From: CAJINA01 sp964647585
GTDB taxonomy: Bacteria > Desulfobacterota > Desulfobacteria > Desulfobacterales > CAJINA01
Length of the DNA stretch: 64,000 nucleotides
Direction: 5' to 3'
Assembly: GCA_964647585.1 (NCBI GenBank)
Contig: CAZYGG010000002.1
Span: forward strand, 1 to 64,000
In this document: piece after piece, positions 34,573-43,256 of the stretch
How positions within the stretch are numbered: position 1 is the stretch's first letter
Layout: the number at the start of each line of letters is the position of its first letter
Notes under the pieces: model-generated
Seen by the model: the letters and a program-made list of their open reading frames with translations, nothing else
Told to the model about the DNA's origin: nothing
Database searches by the model: none
Made by a program: the position numbers and the translations under genes

Positions 34573-35151
34573 TTACTGGGCGGGCTTGAAAATGAATGTT
34601 TGGCCCCCTATAGCGGCTTCGTACATCAGGCCGCCGATGGCTTTTATAAATACTGCCATTCCCCGGGTATAGCGGGCTGCCCGATGCTGGGCGGTGGATG
34701 GCCCCAGGGTGATCCCGGCGGTATTGCCCCCCGTACCGATCTGGGTCTGGGCGCCGGCGGTGATGACGACTGCCGAGGCGGTCGCATCAAACTCAAAAGT
34801 TCCGCTGGTAAATTCTTCGTAAGCCTTCTGGTCCTGGAAAAAGATGATTTCACTGAAGGCCTGGCCGCCTAATTGAAAACCGGCACTCAGTTTTATCATG
34901 GATACAGTGCCCGTGATCTTGCCCTGGCGATAGACCTGACCCTTTCCGAAAGCGCCGCCAAGACCTATTCCGCCTTTAGCGATTGTCGGAAAGACCGCGT
35001 AGCCGAAAGCATCCGCAAAAAAGGCCTGCACTTCCGGAGATTGACGGAACAATTCAATCGTACCCGTATCATTGCCGGCCATGGCGGGGTTGTCGCTTCC
35101 GGCTGTTGCCAGGATCATAAAACAGATGAGTGTGATCTTTATAAGTCGCAT
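34573..35151 (-). CDS. Exported YSC84/SYLF-domain protein
   Basis: The protein has 192 residues. A signal peptide (MRLIKITLICFMILATAGS, then DNPAMAG) precedes a SYLF/YSC84 lipid-binding domain: SPEVQAFFADAFGYAVFPTIAKGGIGLGGAFGKG, QGKITGTVSMIKLSAGFQLGGQAFSEIIFF and a C-terminal MAVFIKAIGGLMYEAAIGGQ. Bacterial members are exported and probably bind phospholipid or other hydrophobic ligands in the envelope. It is monocistronic, divergent from arsR. Confidence 0.88.
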   Translation of the reverse strand: MRLIKITLICFMILATAGSDNPAMAGNDTGTIELFRQSPEVQAFFADAFGYAVFPTIAKGGIGLGGAFGKGQVYRQGKITGTVSMIKLSAGFQLGGQAFSEIIFFQDQKAYEEFTSGTFEFDATASAVVITAGAQTQIGTGGNTAGITLGPSTAQHRAARYTRGMAVFIKAIGGLMYEAAIGGQTFIFKPAQ

Positions 35152-35353
35152 AATTTCGGTCTCCTTGCACCCTCCGCAGGTGCTGTTCGGAAAAGCACCG
35201 ATCAGGTTTCACGCCCAATGACGCACCGGAGTATAGCAGAACGGCCGTCGGCTTAAAAGTGGAATTACGCTCTCCGGGTTTCAAGAATGCAAACCTGTCC
35301 GATCCCTAACAAAATTCTAACCCCTAACGACTTGACAATCGCAGCCTGTTCAG

Positions 35354-35380
35354 TTAGCCAATATTTAGCTATTTGGCTAA
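35354..35380. promoter_or_regulatory. Probable ArsR operator
   Basis: TTAGCCAA (35354-35361) and TTGGCTAA (35373-35380) form a perfect 8-bp inverted repeat with an 11-base spacer that itself contains TTTAGC. It lies 24 bases before the arsR start codon, where an autorepressor would bind. ArsR-family dimers bind dyads of this size. Confidence 0.65.
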
Positions 35381-35404
35381 ATGTGCAGGCTGGAGGAACA
35401 GACC

Positions 35405-35830
35405 ATGCAAAGAATGTTGTCCGTCATGAAAGCCCTGGCCGACCGGAACCGTTTGAGAGTCGTGGCGGTCCTGCAGGCGCATGCCGAACTCTGCGCGTGC
35501 CAAATTACAGAATTGCTCCAGGTAACCGGGGCAACCGTTTCGCGGCACATGGGGCTTTTGGTGCGGGCCGGCCTGGTTGCAAGCCGCAAGGAGGGTCGCT
35601 GGATCTATTTCCGCCTGAAAACAACCCCACCCGCCGATAGCGGGCCCATATTGAAATGGCTCCGGGAGGGCGCTAAACAGTCTGCCCAGGGCGAACGCGA
35701 CGGCAGGGCTTTAACAAAGATTCTGTCCCTGGAAAAAGAGGAGCTCTGTCGCCGGCAACGGGGTGAGGCCTGCTGTCCGCTGTCCGGCCGCAGCCTCTCG
35801 AATTCAAATACCCAGACCAAGGAGAGTTGA
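35405..35830 (+). CDS. arsR: ArsR-family metalloregulator
   Basis: The protein has 141 residues. The winged-helix domain carries the ArsR arsenic site in its recognition helix region: AELCACQITELL gives Cys-x-Cys after a Leu-rich helix, then GATVSRHMGLLVRAGLV and KEGRWIYFRL. A Cys-rich C-terminal tail (ELCRRQRGEACCPLSG) is unusual and could add metal ligands. Binding of arsenite or antimonite would release it from the operator at 35354. The ATG at 35405 follows GGAGGAAC. The next gene, an arsenite exporter, starts 2 bases after its stop. Confidence 0.92.
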   Translation: MQRMLSVMKALADRNRLRVVAVLQAHAELCACQITELLQVTGATVSRHMGLLVRAGLVASRKEGRWIYFRLKTTPPADSGPILKWLREGAKQSAQGERDGRALTKILSLEKEELCRRQRGEACCPLSGRSLSNSNTQTKES

Positions 35831-35832
35831 CC

Positions 35833-37026
35833 GTGAGCGAGACAAGCCCGGCCGCTGATGAGCGGAAAATGACCAGTGTTTTTGAACGCTACCTGACCGT
35901 ATGGGTGGGGCTGTGCATTATCGGCGGCATCCTGTTGGGAAAGATTGCCCCGGGGTTTGCCCGGACCCTGGACGGTATGGCCCTGTATGTCAAGGGCGCC
36001 CCGGTGGTCTCCATCCCCATTGCCGTCTGTCTTTTTTTCATGATGTATCCCATCATGGTCAAAATTGACTTTGCCAGCGTTGTCCGGGCCGGCCGGAGCG
36101 GCAAGCCGGTCCTGCTGACGCTTTTTCTCAACTGGTGCATCAAGCCTTTTACCATGTATGCCATCTGTGTCTTTTTCCTGGGGGTCCTGCTCAAGGGGTT
36201 CATCGGTGCGGACGCGATGGATCTGGTTAAGATGCCCTTTGGCCTTGATCTGCCGGTGGGCGCCGAACACGGTGCCGGCACCGTGGTGCTGCAGGACGGC
36301 TTGAAAATGCTTGAGGTGCCCCTGTGGCGCAGCTACCTGGCCGGCTGCATCCTCCTGGGGATCGCCCCGTGTACCGCCATGGTCCTGGTCTGGGGTTTTC
36401 TGGCCCGGGGTAACGATGGCCTGACACTGGTGATGGTTGCCATCAACTCTTTAACCATGCTGGTGCTCTACGGTGTTTTGGGGGGCTTTCTGCTGGGGGT
36501 CGGCCGGCTGCCGGTACCGTGGCAGGCGCTCTTGCTCTCTATTTCAATTTATGTGGCCCTGCCGCTTGTGGCAGGCTATTTTTCGCGGAAATGGATTCTG
36601 CGGGCCAAAGGGGAAACCTGGTTCCGGGAGAAATTTTTGCACGTGTTGACCCCGGTGACCATCACGGCCCTGCTGGCCACCCTGGTCCTGCTTTTTTCCT
36701 TCAAGGGTGAGGTTATCCTGGGCAATCCCCTGACCATCCTCTGGATCGCCATACCGCTTACCCTCCAGACCCTGTTGATTTTCAGCCTGGGCTATATCCT
36801 GGCCCGGGTATTAAGGCTTTCCTACGAAGATGCCGCACCGGCGGCTTTGATCGGGGCTTCGAACCACTTTGAGGTGGCCATTGCCACCGCGGTCATGCTC
36901 TTCGGGCTCTCTTCCGGGGCTGCTCTGGCCACGGTCGTGGGGGTGCTGATTGAAGTACCGTTGATGCTGGGACTGGTCGGGGTCTGCAACCGGACGGCAG
37001 GATGGTTTGGCGAAAAAACCGAATGA
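35833..37026 (+). CDS. acr3: ACR3-family arsenite exporter
   Basis: The protein has 397 residues from a GTG start with AAGGAG upstream. Ten transmembrane helices follow the ACR3/BART pattern; MMYPIMVKIDFASV, the NWCIKPFTMYAIC helix with its conserved Cys, GIAPCTAMVLVWGFLARG with the second essential Cys, and IGASNHFEVAIATAV are family signatures. It extrudes As(III) across the inner membrane using proton motive force. It forms an operon with arsR; no arsC reductase is next to it, which suits an anaerobe in which arsenite prevails. Confidence 0.95.
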   Translation: MSETSPAADERKMTSVFERYLTVWVGLCIIGGILLGKIAPGFARTLDGMALYVKGAPVVSIPIAVCLFFMMYPIMVKIDFASVVRAGRSGKPVLLTLFLNWCIKPFTMYAICVFFLGVLLKGFIGADAMDLVKMPFGLDLPVGAEHGAGTVVLQDGLKMLEVPLWRSYLAGCILLGIAPCTAMVLVWGFLARGNDGLTLVMVAINSLTMLVLYGVLGGFLLGVGRLPVPWQALLLSISIYVALPLVAGYFSRKWILRAKGETWFREKFLHVLTPVTITALLATLVLLFSFKGEVILGNPLTILWIAIPLTLQTLLIFSLGYILARVLRLSYEDAAPAALIGASNHFEVAIATAVMLFGLSSGAALATVVGVLIEVPLMLGLVGVCNRTAGWFGEKTE

Positions 37027-37177
37027 ACATTCAACATCGAACGTCGAACATCCAACGTTGAATAAGGTCTGGCGCACCATTTTGATTTTAAAATTATAAT
37101 ACAAACGCCGCAGGCGACCACAGTTCAAAGTGCGATGTTCAGCGTTCGATGTTCAGCGTTCGATGTTCAGCGTTCAA
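37025..37177. repeat. Inverted repeat with three tandem 14-bp units CGATGTTCAGCGTT
   Basis: The right arm (37133-37174) is three exact copies of the 14-mer CGATGTTCAGCGTT. The left arm (37025-37063) holds complementary, less regular copies (AACATTCAACATCGAACGTC). About 60 AT-rich bases separate them. The element begins at the acr3 stop codon and its far end supplies the TGA stop (37174-37176) of the convergent phosphatidyltransferase gene. Confidence 0.65.
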
Positions 37178-38670
37178 GAATTTCCCTCCTCGACCGGGTC
37201 CGGGCGACTCTCCCGGGCGGCCACTTCAGGATTGATGTGCCCGGTTACCAGGGGGGAGAGGAGATACAAGACCATACACCCCAGGCCGACATGCCCGAAA
37301 TAAGGTGTGAACATAACCAGCAGGAGCAAGATCAGGACCCCGCGGCCGAACCAGGGGTTACGGCTCATCGAGCGGCCAATGTGGATGTAGCGGATAGGAT
37401 AGAGGTTCATGAAAACCGCCGATAGACCCATGGTGGCTGCCGTGAAATAACCCCAGAAAACAATGGATTCGGAGGCTGCTTCCAGGGCGTTGTCATAAAT
37501 CACCAGGGGCGACAGAACCAGCATGGCCGCTGCTGGTGTGGGCATCCCCTTGAAAAATCCCGGGATCGGGGTTTTGTCCAGGGTAAAGTAAACCAAGCGC
37601 AGCATGCCCATTCCCGCGTAAACAATGGCTATCCAGCCCACGGGCAGTTTGTCGAAATGTCCCCCCCCGAAATCGGTGAGCGCGATGTAGAAGATCCAGG
37701 CCGGCACCATGCAGAAGCTGATGGCATCCGCGAAATCATCCATCAGGCTGCCCATGTTAATCTTTTTTTGAGGCGGACCATCCGGCAGGGGTTCGGTGAG
37801 GCCCAGGCGGCGGGCCAGGGCCCCGTCCAGCTTGTCGAAGGTGGCTGCGCCGAGCATCATGAGATAGGATTCCCGGAAGCGGCCCTGGTAGGCAAAGAAA
37901 ACCGCGATCAGCCCCATCATGGCATTCATGACCGTCAAGGCGTTGGGAAAGACCGAGAGGATCTTGCGCCTGAGGACCTGATCGCCGAAACAGAGTTCAT
38001 CGAGGCAGGCGGTGCCGTATTTGCGGCAATAACTGGCAATGCTGCCCAGGTTGATCACCAGAAAAAGGATTTCGATAAAAAGCAGGCCCCGCATGGGGAT
38101 GTTCCCAAGCCAGGATATCCAGAAATAGATCTGGGAAGGCGGCCCTTCCGGCACGTAAAACGCATGGGCATACAAAAGGGCGCTGACCGGTGCGGCCACG
38201 ATGGTGCGCAGCCGATTGTATTCGCTTTTCTCGGGTTCCACACCTTTACGAATGGCAAACCCGCGCATGAAGGCCGCAAAATTATCCCGGATGAGCACCG
38301 TGACGCAAAGGAGCAGTACGAAGATTGCGTGCAGCAGCTGGGCATGGGTTGGATCGGAAGCCAGCACCACCAGGCGCCACATCATGCCCACGGCGATCAC
38401 TGGAAAAATGATCGAATAGACCAGCTTGTCCATCAACCGGTCGGCCAGGTGGGCCAGGGGTGCATTGGGCCGAAAGCGGGCGGAAAACCATCCGTCTACC
38501 ATGTCAAAGGACATGGAGATAAAGAGCAGGGAAACACCGAGTGTATAAAAAGCCGGGTTCCGGCTCCACATAACCGCCAGGGCGCAGAGCATGCCGCCGA
38601 AAACGAGTACGGGACGACCGTAGACAAGGATAGCGGCCAGTTTGGCCGGTATCTGGGTTGGGCCGGGCAT
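37174..38670 (-). CDS. Tandem-domain CDP-alcohol phosphatidyltransferase
   Basis: The protein has 498 residues with roughly twelve membrane helices in two halves. The second half has a full CDP-alcohol phosphatidyltransferase signature: DKLDGALARR, then after a longer than usual spacer MGSLMDDFADAISF (DxxDGxxAR...GxxxDxxxD). The first half has a related but imperfect version, DMVDGWFSARF then LAHLADRLMDKL, with Ala replacing the conserved Gly and one extra residue before AR. The enzyme should join a CDP-linked lipid or alcohol in the inner membrane; the second half is the likely catalytic one. The exact lipid is unknown. Confidence 0.85.
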   Translation of the reverse strand: MPGPTQIPAKLAAILVYGRPVLVFGGMLCALAVMWSRNPAFYTLGVSLLFISMSFDMVDGWFSARFRPNAPLAHLADRLMDKLVYSIIFPVIAVGMMWRLVVLASDPTHAQLLHAIFVLLLCVTVLIRDNFAAFMRGFAIRKGVEPEKSEYNRLRTIVAAPVSALLYAHAFYVPEGPPSQIYFWISWLGNIPMRGLLFIEILFLVINLGSIASYCRKYGTACLDELCFGDQVLRRKILSVFPNALTVMNAMMGLIAVFFAYQGRFRESYLMMLGAATFDKLDGALARRLGLTEPLPDGPPQKKINMGSLMDDFADAISFCMVPAWIFYIALTDFGGGHFDKLPVGWIAIVYAGMGMLRLVYFTLDKTPIPGFFKGMPTPAAAMLVLSPLVIYDNALEAASESIVFWGYFTAATMGLSAVFMNLYPIRYIHIGRSMSRNPWFGRGVLILLLLVMFTPYFGHVGLGCMVLYLLSPLVTGHINPEVAARESRPDPVEEGNS

Positions 38671-39020
38671 TGGGAAATCGTAGCCTTATATTAAAGTCAG
38701 CAAGTAACCGCGTCTCAATCCTGAAACGAACGGGATTGCTATCATAGTTGGCTTAGGCCTCAGAGTCAAGCCGCCGCTGTCGGTTCGGCCTATTGGCCGC
38801 CGGGCTGTGGGCCAACAAATTCGTGTGCTGCGTGTGGCCTTTGTGCTTGCATTTTGATACCATTTTGCTACGATCCGTTTGAATCCGCACTGTCAATCGG
38901 GCGACAGGGATAAACCCTTATTCTCCGGAAATATCTTGACTGTCTACCAGGCTGAATCTCCCCCGCCCGTGTAGTTCCTAAGACTGGTGCGTACCGGACC
39001 CTAATCCAGGAAATAAAACC
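38671..39020. other. Intergenic region between divergent genes
   Basis: 350 bases separate the phosphatidyltransferase and the FHA-kinase genes, which are read in opposite directions away from it. Both promoters should lie here. A GC dyad around GGCCTATTGGCC (38787-38798) is visible. No gene or repeat of the families described elsewhere was seen. Confidence 0.5.
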
Positions 39021-40841
39021 ATGCCTCCTGCAACCCGCCTGAAAGCCAGGCTCATAGATTCAGACAATATCACTGAAAGCCCGGCTATCTCCCTCGGGCA
39101 CTCCGTCTTCAGAGTTGGCCGCCACCCGGCCAGTGACCTGGTGATTACGGAGACCACGGTTTCGGGCAGGCATGCCGCCATCGAGTTCCAGCAGGATCAG
39201 TATGTAATCATCGACCAGAAAAGTACCAACAAAACCTGGCTGAACGGTACGGAACTGAAACCGCAAAAGCCCTACCAGCTAAATGACGGCGATGAAATCA
39301 GATTTGACGCGTACAAGTTTACCTTTGAACTGGAGGAAATAAAGATTCCGCCGCCGGAACCAGCCCCAGCCCCAACACCTGCACCCAGTCCGGCGCCTGA
39401 ACCGGATGAGGACGCCACAATTGTCATGGACGCAGAGGACCTGTCGGGCGGGCCACCTGCGCCCGCCACACCCGGGGCAGAGCCGGATGATGACGAGACG
39501 GTTTTTTTCGATAGCGAGGCCATGCTTGACGGCGAAGCGGAACCGGAAGCCCCCGAGGCAGAGCCGGACGATGACGAGACGGTCTTTTTTGACAGCGAGG
39601 CCATGCTTGCCGGTGAGGCGGAACCCGCAGCATCCGCAGACGCGCCGGACGATGACGAGACGGTCTTTTTCGACAGCGAGGCCATGCTTGACGGGGAAGC
39701 GGAACCGGCTGCACCTGCCGCCGAACCGGACGATGATGAGACGGTTTTTCTGGATGACGACAGTGAGCCCGTATATGACGTGAAGGCCACTTTCGTGCGT
39801 AAAGAGCCGGGGGCCACTATCGAAAGAACCAAGATTGGGAACTATTATGTCAGCAACCTGCTGGGCAAGGGCGGCTTCGGGTCGGTCTGGAAGGGCATGA
39901 CCCCGGATGGTGAACCGGTGGCCATCAAAGTCCTCAACCCCGACGTGATCGAGAACGAGCGGGCCGTCCGCAAGTTTTTCCACGAGGCCATCATCCTGTC
40001 GAAGATGGATCATCCCAATATCTGTCGCTTTTTCGATTTTTTTCCGTACGAGGGCAATTACGCCATCGTTATGGATTTCGTTAAAGGTGTCGAGCTAAAA
40101 GAGATTATTGAAAAGCATGCAGGGCCTTTGCCCATGGAACAGGCCCGGCATATTGCGGCCCAGGCCCTGGATGCCTTCCACTATGCCCACATGAAAGACG
40201 TCCTGCACCGGGACATCAAGCCGGAGAACATCAGCGTGGATGATGAGGGAACCGCCAAGGTCATGGACTTTGGGATCGCCAAACTCTCAACCTCCGAATC
40301 GCAGCAGACCTCCCTTTTTATGATTTCACCGCGGTATACCGCGCCTGAACGGTTCGATGCCAACAACACCGAGGCGGTTGACCACCGCTCCGATATATAT
40401 TCTCTGGGCCTGGTTTTTTACGAGATGTTCGCCGGAACACACCCGTTTCAAACTGACAGTCCCACTGAAATGATTGTGGCGCATGTCAATAAGGTGCCGA
40501 CGCCTCCGGATGAGATTGCCGATGTTCCTCGGGAGATCAGTGACGCGATCATGCGTGCGGTTGAAAAAGACCCCCTGGACCGTTTTGAGGATTTCGGGGC
40601 TTTTAAAATGGCACTGCTTGATGAACCGCCGCGTCTGTCGGGTGGCGGAGCGATAGAACTGGCCGGCCAGTACTGCCAGATCGGCACCAAGCTTTTCAAA
40701 GGCCTGGCCGGGGCCGTGAAAAGGTACCAGAAGACCGCCACCTCCTTCAAAGTCGTCCAGGAAGGCAAAGAGATCACCGTGATTATCAAAACGCGGGGCG
40801 GCAATTCGATCCGCGTTTCAAAAAACCTGGACAGCCTCTAA
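39021..40841 (+). CDS. FHA-domain serine/threonine protein kinase
   Basis: The protein has 606 residues. The FHA domain (about 28-100) has FRVGRHPASDLVI, SGRHAAIEF and STNKTWLNG, the phosphothreonine-binding loops. Residues 153-248 are three and a half 27-residue acidic repeats with DDDETVFFDSEAML. The kinase domain follows (about 271-530): LGKGGFGSVW, VAIK (Lys near 303), HRDIKPEN, DFG (near 416), and a substrate loop ending SPRYTAPERFD. The C-terminal 70 residues are basic and unassigned. No membrane helix is present, so it is a cytoplasmic kinase, possibly self-binding through its FHA domain. Confidence 0.92.
   Translation: MPPATRLKARLIDSDNITESPAISLGHSVFRVGRHPASDLVITETTVSGRHAAIEFQQDQYVIIDQKSTNKTWLNGTELKPQKPYQLNDGDEIRFDAYKFTFELEEIKIPPPEPAPAPTPAPSPAPEPDEDATIVMDAEDLSGGPPAPATPGAEPDDDETVFFDSEAMLDGEAEPEAPEAEPDDDETVFFDSEAMLAGEAEPAASADAPDDDETVFFDSEAMLDGEAEPAAPAAEPDDDETVFLDDDSEPVYDVKATFVRKEPGATIERTKIGNYYVSNLLGKGGFGSVWKGMTPDGEPVAIKVLNPDVIENERAVRKFFHEAIILSKMDHPNICRFFDFFPYEGNYAIVMDFVKGVELKEIIEKHAGPLPMEQARHIAAQALDAFHYAHMKDVLHRDIKPENISVDDEGTAKVMDFGIAKLSTSESQQTSLFMISPRYTAPERFDANNTEAVDHRSDIYSLGLVFYEMFAGTHPFQTDSPTEMIVAHVNKVPTPPDEIADVPREISDAIMRAVEKDPLDRFEDFGAFKMALLDEPPRLSGGGAIELAGQYCQIGTKLFKGLAGAVKRYQKTATSFKVVQEGKEITVIIKTRGGNSIRVSKNLDSL
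39480..39765 (+). repeat. 81-bp in-frame tandem repeat in the FHA-kinase gene
   Basis: Units begin at 39480, 39561, 39642 and (partial) 39723, exactly 81 bases apart, each coding for 27 residues with the core DDDETVFFDSEAML. An upstream related motif, EDATIVMDAEDL (about 39413-39440), suggests an older degenerate unit. Copies differ mainly at third positions and in the Ala/Pro/Glu spacer, so selection keeps the core. Confidence 0.85.
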
Positions 40842-41121
40842 CACCCCATCCCCATGCTTAAAATTTGCCCACTTGAGGTGTGTTTGCGCCCTTATGTCTC
40901 CCCAAAAGGACCTTATATGCTTGACTATGTATCCATAAGAGTATATATAGGCCCTAATGGTTAGATGTCGTCTTGCGGCTGGAAATTGTTCCGGCTGGAT
41001 GCCCGGCGCATAATCCCTGTCGTTCACTCACCCTATCGCATCCTGAGTCGCATTGTCCGGCTGACGGCAATCCCAGCATTTTGCAGTGACTATGACACCC
41101 TAAACAAAGGAGGTATTGTCC

Positions 41122-42108
41122 ATGCAAGTGAACCCACGTCACCGATCCTCTTTTTTTCCTGTCTTTTTATTGCTTCTGGCGGCCCTGGTTCTAATTGTCC
41201 ACGTGCCGGCGAGCCAGGCGCTCAAACCCGGCGAGGTGCCCCTTTATGCCGAAGTGGAAGCCGCTTACCGGGCAGTGGCTGCCCAGGATCCGGATGAAAA
41301 AATCCGCAACCCGGACCATCTGGCCATAAAATTGCTCCCGCCGAATTTCTGGCTGTTCGGATTCCTGCACAAGGATTATGCTCGGTCCATGCAGGGCATT
41401 AAATTTTTCCGGGCCGCCGGCTACTACACTGTAAACGCAGCAACGCAACACATTGATGGCCTGTTGCAGAAATCCAGCCAAAACGGGCTGCAGCAGGTGG
41501 TGAATATCGGGGCCGGGTTTGACAGCCGCCCCTATCGCATGGGGGAACAAATGCCCGGTGTCCATTTTTTCGAAATTGATTTACCGGCCACCTCGGCCGC
41601 TAAACAGGCCGCCATCAAAAATGTGTTCGGCAGGCTCCCCGAAAATGTCACCTATATCTCGATTGATTATCGCTCCGGGCACTTTATCAACACCTTGAAA
41701 AAAGCCGGATACGATGAAAATCGCAAGACCCTGTTTATCTGGGAAGGGATCTCCCAATTCATGGATGCGAAAATCGTGGACACCACCCTGCGTTACATTG
41801 CCCAGCGGACGAATTCGAAAAACAAAGTGATTTTCAGCTATATTCCCGCCGAATTTGTGCGGGGTGAGTACGGTAAAATGGGTTGGGTCCGGTTCCGGGA
41901 ACTGCGCGCGCGCGCGGCTGGTGAACCGTGGAAATTTGGGATTCCCCACCAGAAGACCGGAGAGTTTTTCGATCGTCGGGGCTTCAAAGTCATTGCCGAC
42001 CTGGGTGCCAGAGAATTGGCCGGGAAGTACCTGATCCGCAGCGACGGCAAGCTGGACGGCAAGCCCACCCCGTATGTACGCATCGCTTATGCCGGGGTGT
42101 CGCGCTAA
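41122..42108 (+). CDS. Exported LCMT-family (COG3315-like) methyltransferase, paralogue 1
   Basis: The protein has 328 residues. AAAGGAGG precedes the ATG. A hydrophobic N terminus (SSFFPVFLLLLAALVLIVHV, then PASQA) looks like a cleavable signal peptide. The body is a leucine-carboxyl-methyltransferase-like SAM enzyme: VNIGAGFDSRPYRM (SAM-binding GxGxD-R/PYR motif), FFEIDLPATSAAK, YISIDYRSG, and TLFIWEGISQFMD. Such enzymes normally act in the cytoplasm where SAM is made, so the signal is puzzling. A paralogue follows 61 bases on. The substrate is unknown. Confidence 0.85.
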   Translation: MQVNPRHRSSFFPVFLLLLAALVLIVHVPASQALKPGEVPLYAEVEAAYRAVAAQDPDEKIRNPDHLAIKLLPPNFWLFGFLHKDYARSMQGIKFFRAAGYYTVNAATQHIDGLLQKSSQNGLQQVVNIGAGFDSRPYRMGEQMPGVHFFEIDLPATSAAKQAAIKNVFGRLPENVTYISIDYRSGHFINTLKKAGYDENRKTLFIWEGISQFMDAKIVDTTLRYIAQRTNSKNKVIFSYIPAEFVRGEYGKMGWVRFRELRARAAGEPWKFGIPHQKTGEFFDRRGFKVIADLGARELAGKYLIRSDGKLDGKPTPYVRIAYAGVSR

Positions 42109-42169
42109 ATGGCAGCGGCAATTAAAATTATTTTCAGGATAACAAGTGGACCATACGGAGGAATCCTCA

Positions 42170-43159
42170 ATGAAGCTATTCAAACTTTATAGAAACACGG
42201 CCCGCTGTTGCTCCGGGCTGGCCGTTTTACTAATGATACTCAGCCTTTCTACTGCGACCGCCCTGGCCGTGGAGGCGGGCAAACTTTCGGTGACCGCCGA
42301 AGGGGTGACCGCTGCCCGGGCACTCTATCATATGCACCCGGATGAGAAGATCCGAAACGGCGACTACATGGCCAAGCAGATGGTCCACCCGGACTACTAT
42401 CACTATTCACTTTATTGCAGTGAATTTGAGATTGGCATGGAGGTTGTCAAAACGTATCGACAGACAATTGTTACTTACGTGAACGCCCGCACGAAGCATA
42501 TGGACGGTATCCTGGAAGAGGCCGGTAAGAACGGCATCCGGCAGATGGTGAACCTGGGAGCCGGTTACGACAGCCGGGCTTACCGCTACCATAAATCCAT
42601 GCCGTCCGTCCGGTTTTTTGAAATCGAACTGCCAGCAATGGTCGTGGAGAAAAAGCGCCGTGTTAAAGAAATTCTCGGAGAAGTGCCGGACTACGTGACC
42701 TTTGTACCCATTGATTTCAACACCCAGAATATTCCCGATGAACTGGCCAAAGCCGGGTATGATCCCGGTCTTAAAACACTGTTTATCTGGGAAGGCGTGA
42801 CCTATTACATTTCCGCGGAAGCCGTGGAGGCTACCCTGCAATTCATCCGCGACCAGTCGGCGCCGGGCAGTTCGGTTGTTTTTGACTATATGACCCTCGG
42901 GTCTATCAAGGGTGACTGGAAAAAATATCCGGACACGCGCCGGCTGTCATTCTGGGTAAAATACAGGGGCGAGCCTTTTGTGTTCGGGATTCCGGAAGAG
43001 CAGGAAAAGCAGTGGATCGAACAACGCGGACTGAAAATGATCTCGGATCTGGATCGGAGAGACCTTGAAAAGCAGTATCTGACCATGAGCAACGGAAAAC
43101 TTGTCGGTTCCAGCACGAGCGCGTTTCGCATTATGTATGCGGTTGTACCGGAGAAGTGA
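42170..43159 (+). CDS. Exported LCMT-family methyltransferase, paralogue 2
   Basis: The protein has 329 residues, clearly related to the gene upstream: both have a signal-like N terminus (here CCSGLAVLLMILSLSTATALA), DEKIRN near residue 60, VNLGAGYDSRAYRYH, FFEIELPAMV, FVPIDFNTQ, TLFIWEGVTYYIS and a C-terminal DLDRRDLEKQYL. The pair arose by tandem duplication and then diverged strongly. The retention of the N-terminal signal in both suggests that it matters. ACGGAGGAATCC precedes the ATG. Confidence 0.85.
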   Translation: MKLFKLYRNTARCCSGLAVLLMILSLSTATALAVEAGKLSVTAEGVTAARALYHMHPDEKIRNGDYMAKQMVHPDYYHYSLYCSEFEIGMEVVKTYRQTIVTYVNARTKHMDGILEEAGKNGIRQMVNLGAGYDSRAYRYHKSMPSVRFFEIELPAMVVEKKRRVKEILGEVPDYVTFVPIDFNTQNIPDELAKAGYDPGLKTLFIWEGVTYYISAEAVEATLQFIRDQSAPGSSVVFDYMTLGSIKGDWKKYPDTRRLSFWVKYRGEPFVFGIPEEQEKQWIEQRGLKMISDLDRRDLEKQYLTMSNGKLVGSSTSAFRIMYAVVPEK

Positions 43160-43163
43160 AAAA

Positions 43164-43231
43164 TAAGGCTATTAGACTGTAGGCTGAAGGCTTTTAGGTT
43201 TTACCTACAGTCTAAATGCCTACAGCCTATC
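43164..43231. repeat. Intergenic inverted repeat with TAGACTGTAGGCTGAAGG arms
   Basis: TAGACTGTAGGCTGAAGGC and the right part CCTACAGTCTAAATGCCTAC (continuing AGCCTA) are complementary in two blocks around a short centre. The unit is shared with the elements at 4081-4225 and 34452-34547. It lies between convergent genes. Confidence 0.55.
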
Positions 43232-43256
43232 AGCTGAGCTAAAGCGGCATCCCGCT

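Noticed and set aside
39272..40013. Ser-rich and Arg/His-rich frames antisense to or overlapping the kinase repeat region
   Set aside because: Their repetitiveness comes only from the 81-bp repeats of the kinase gene read in other frames.
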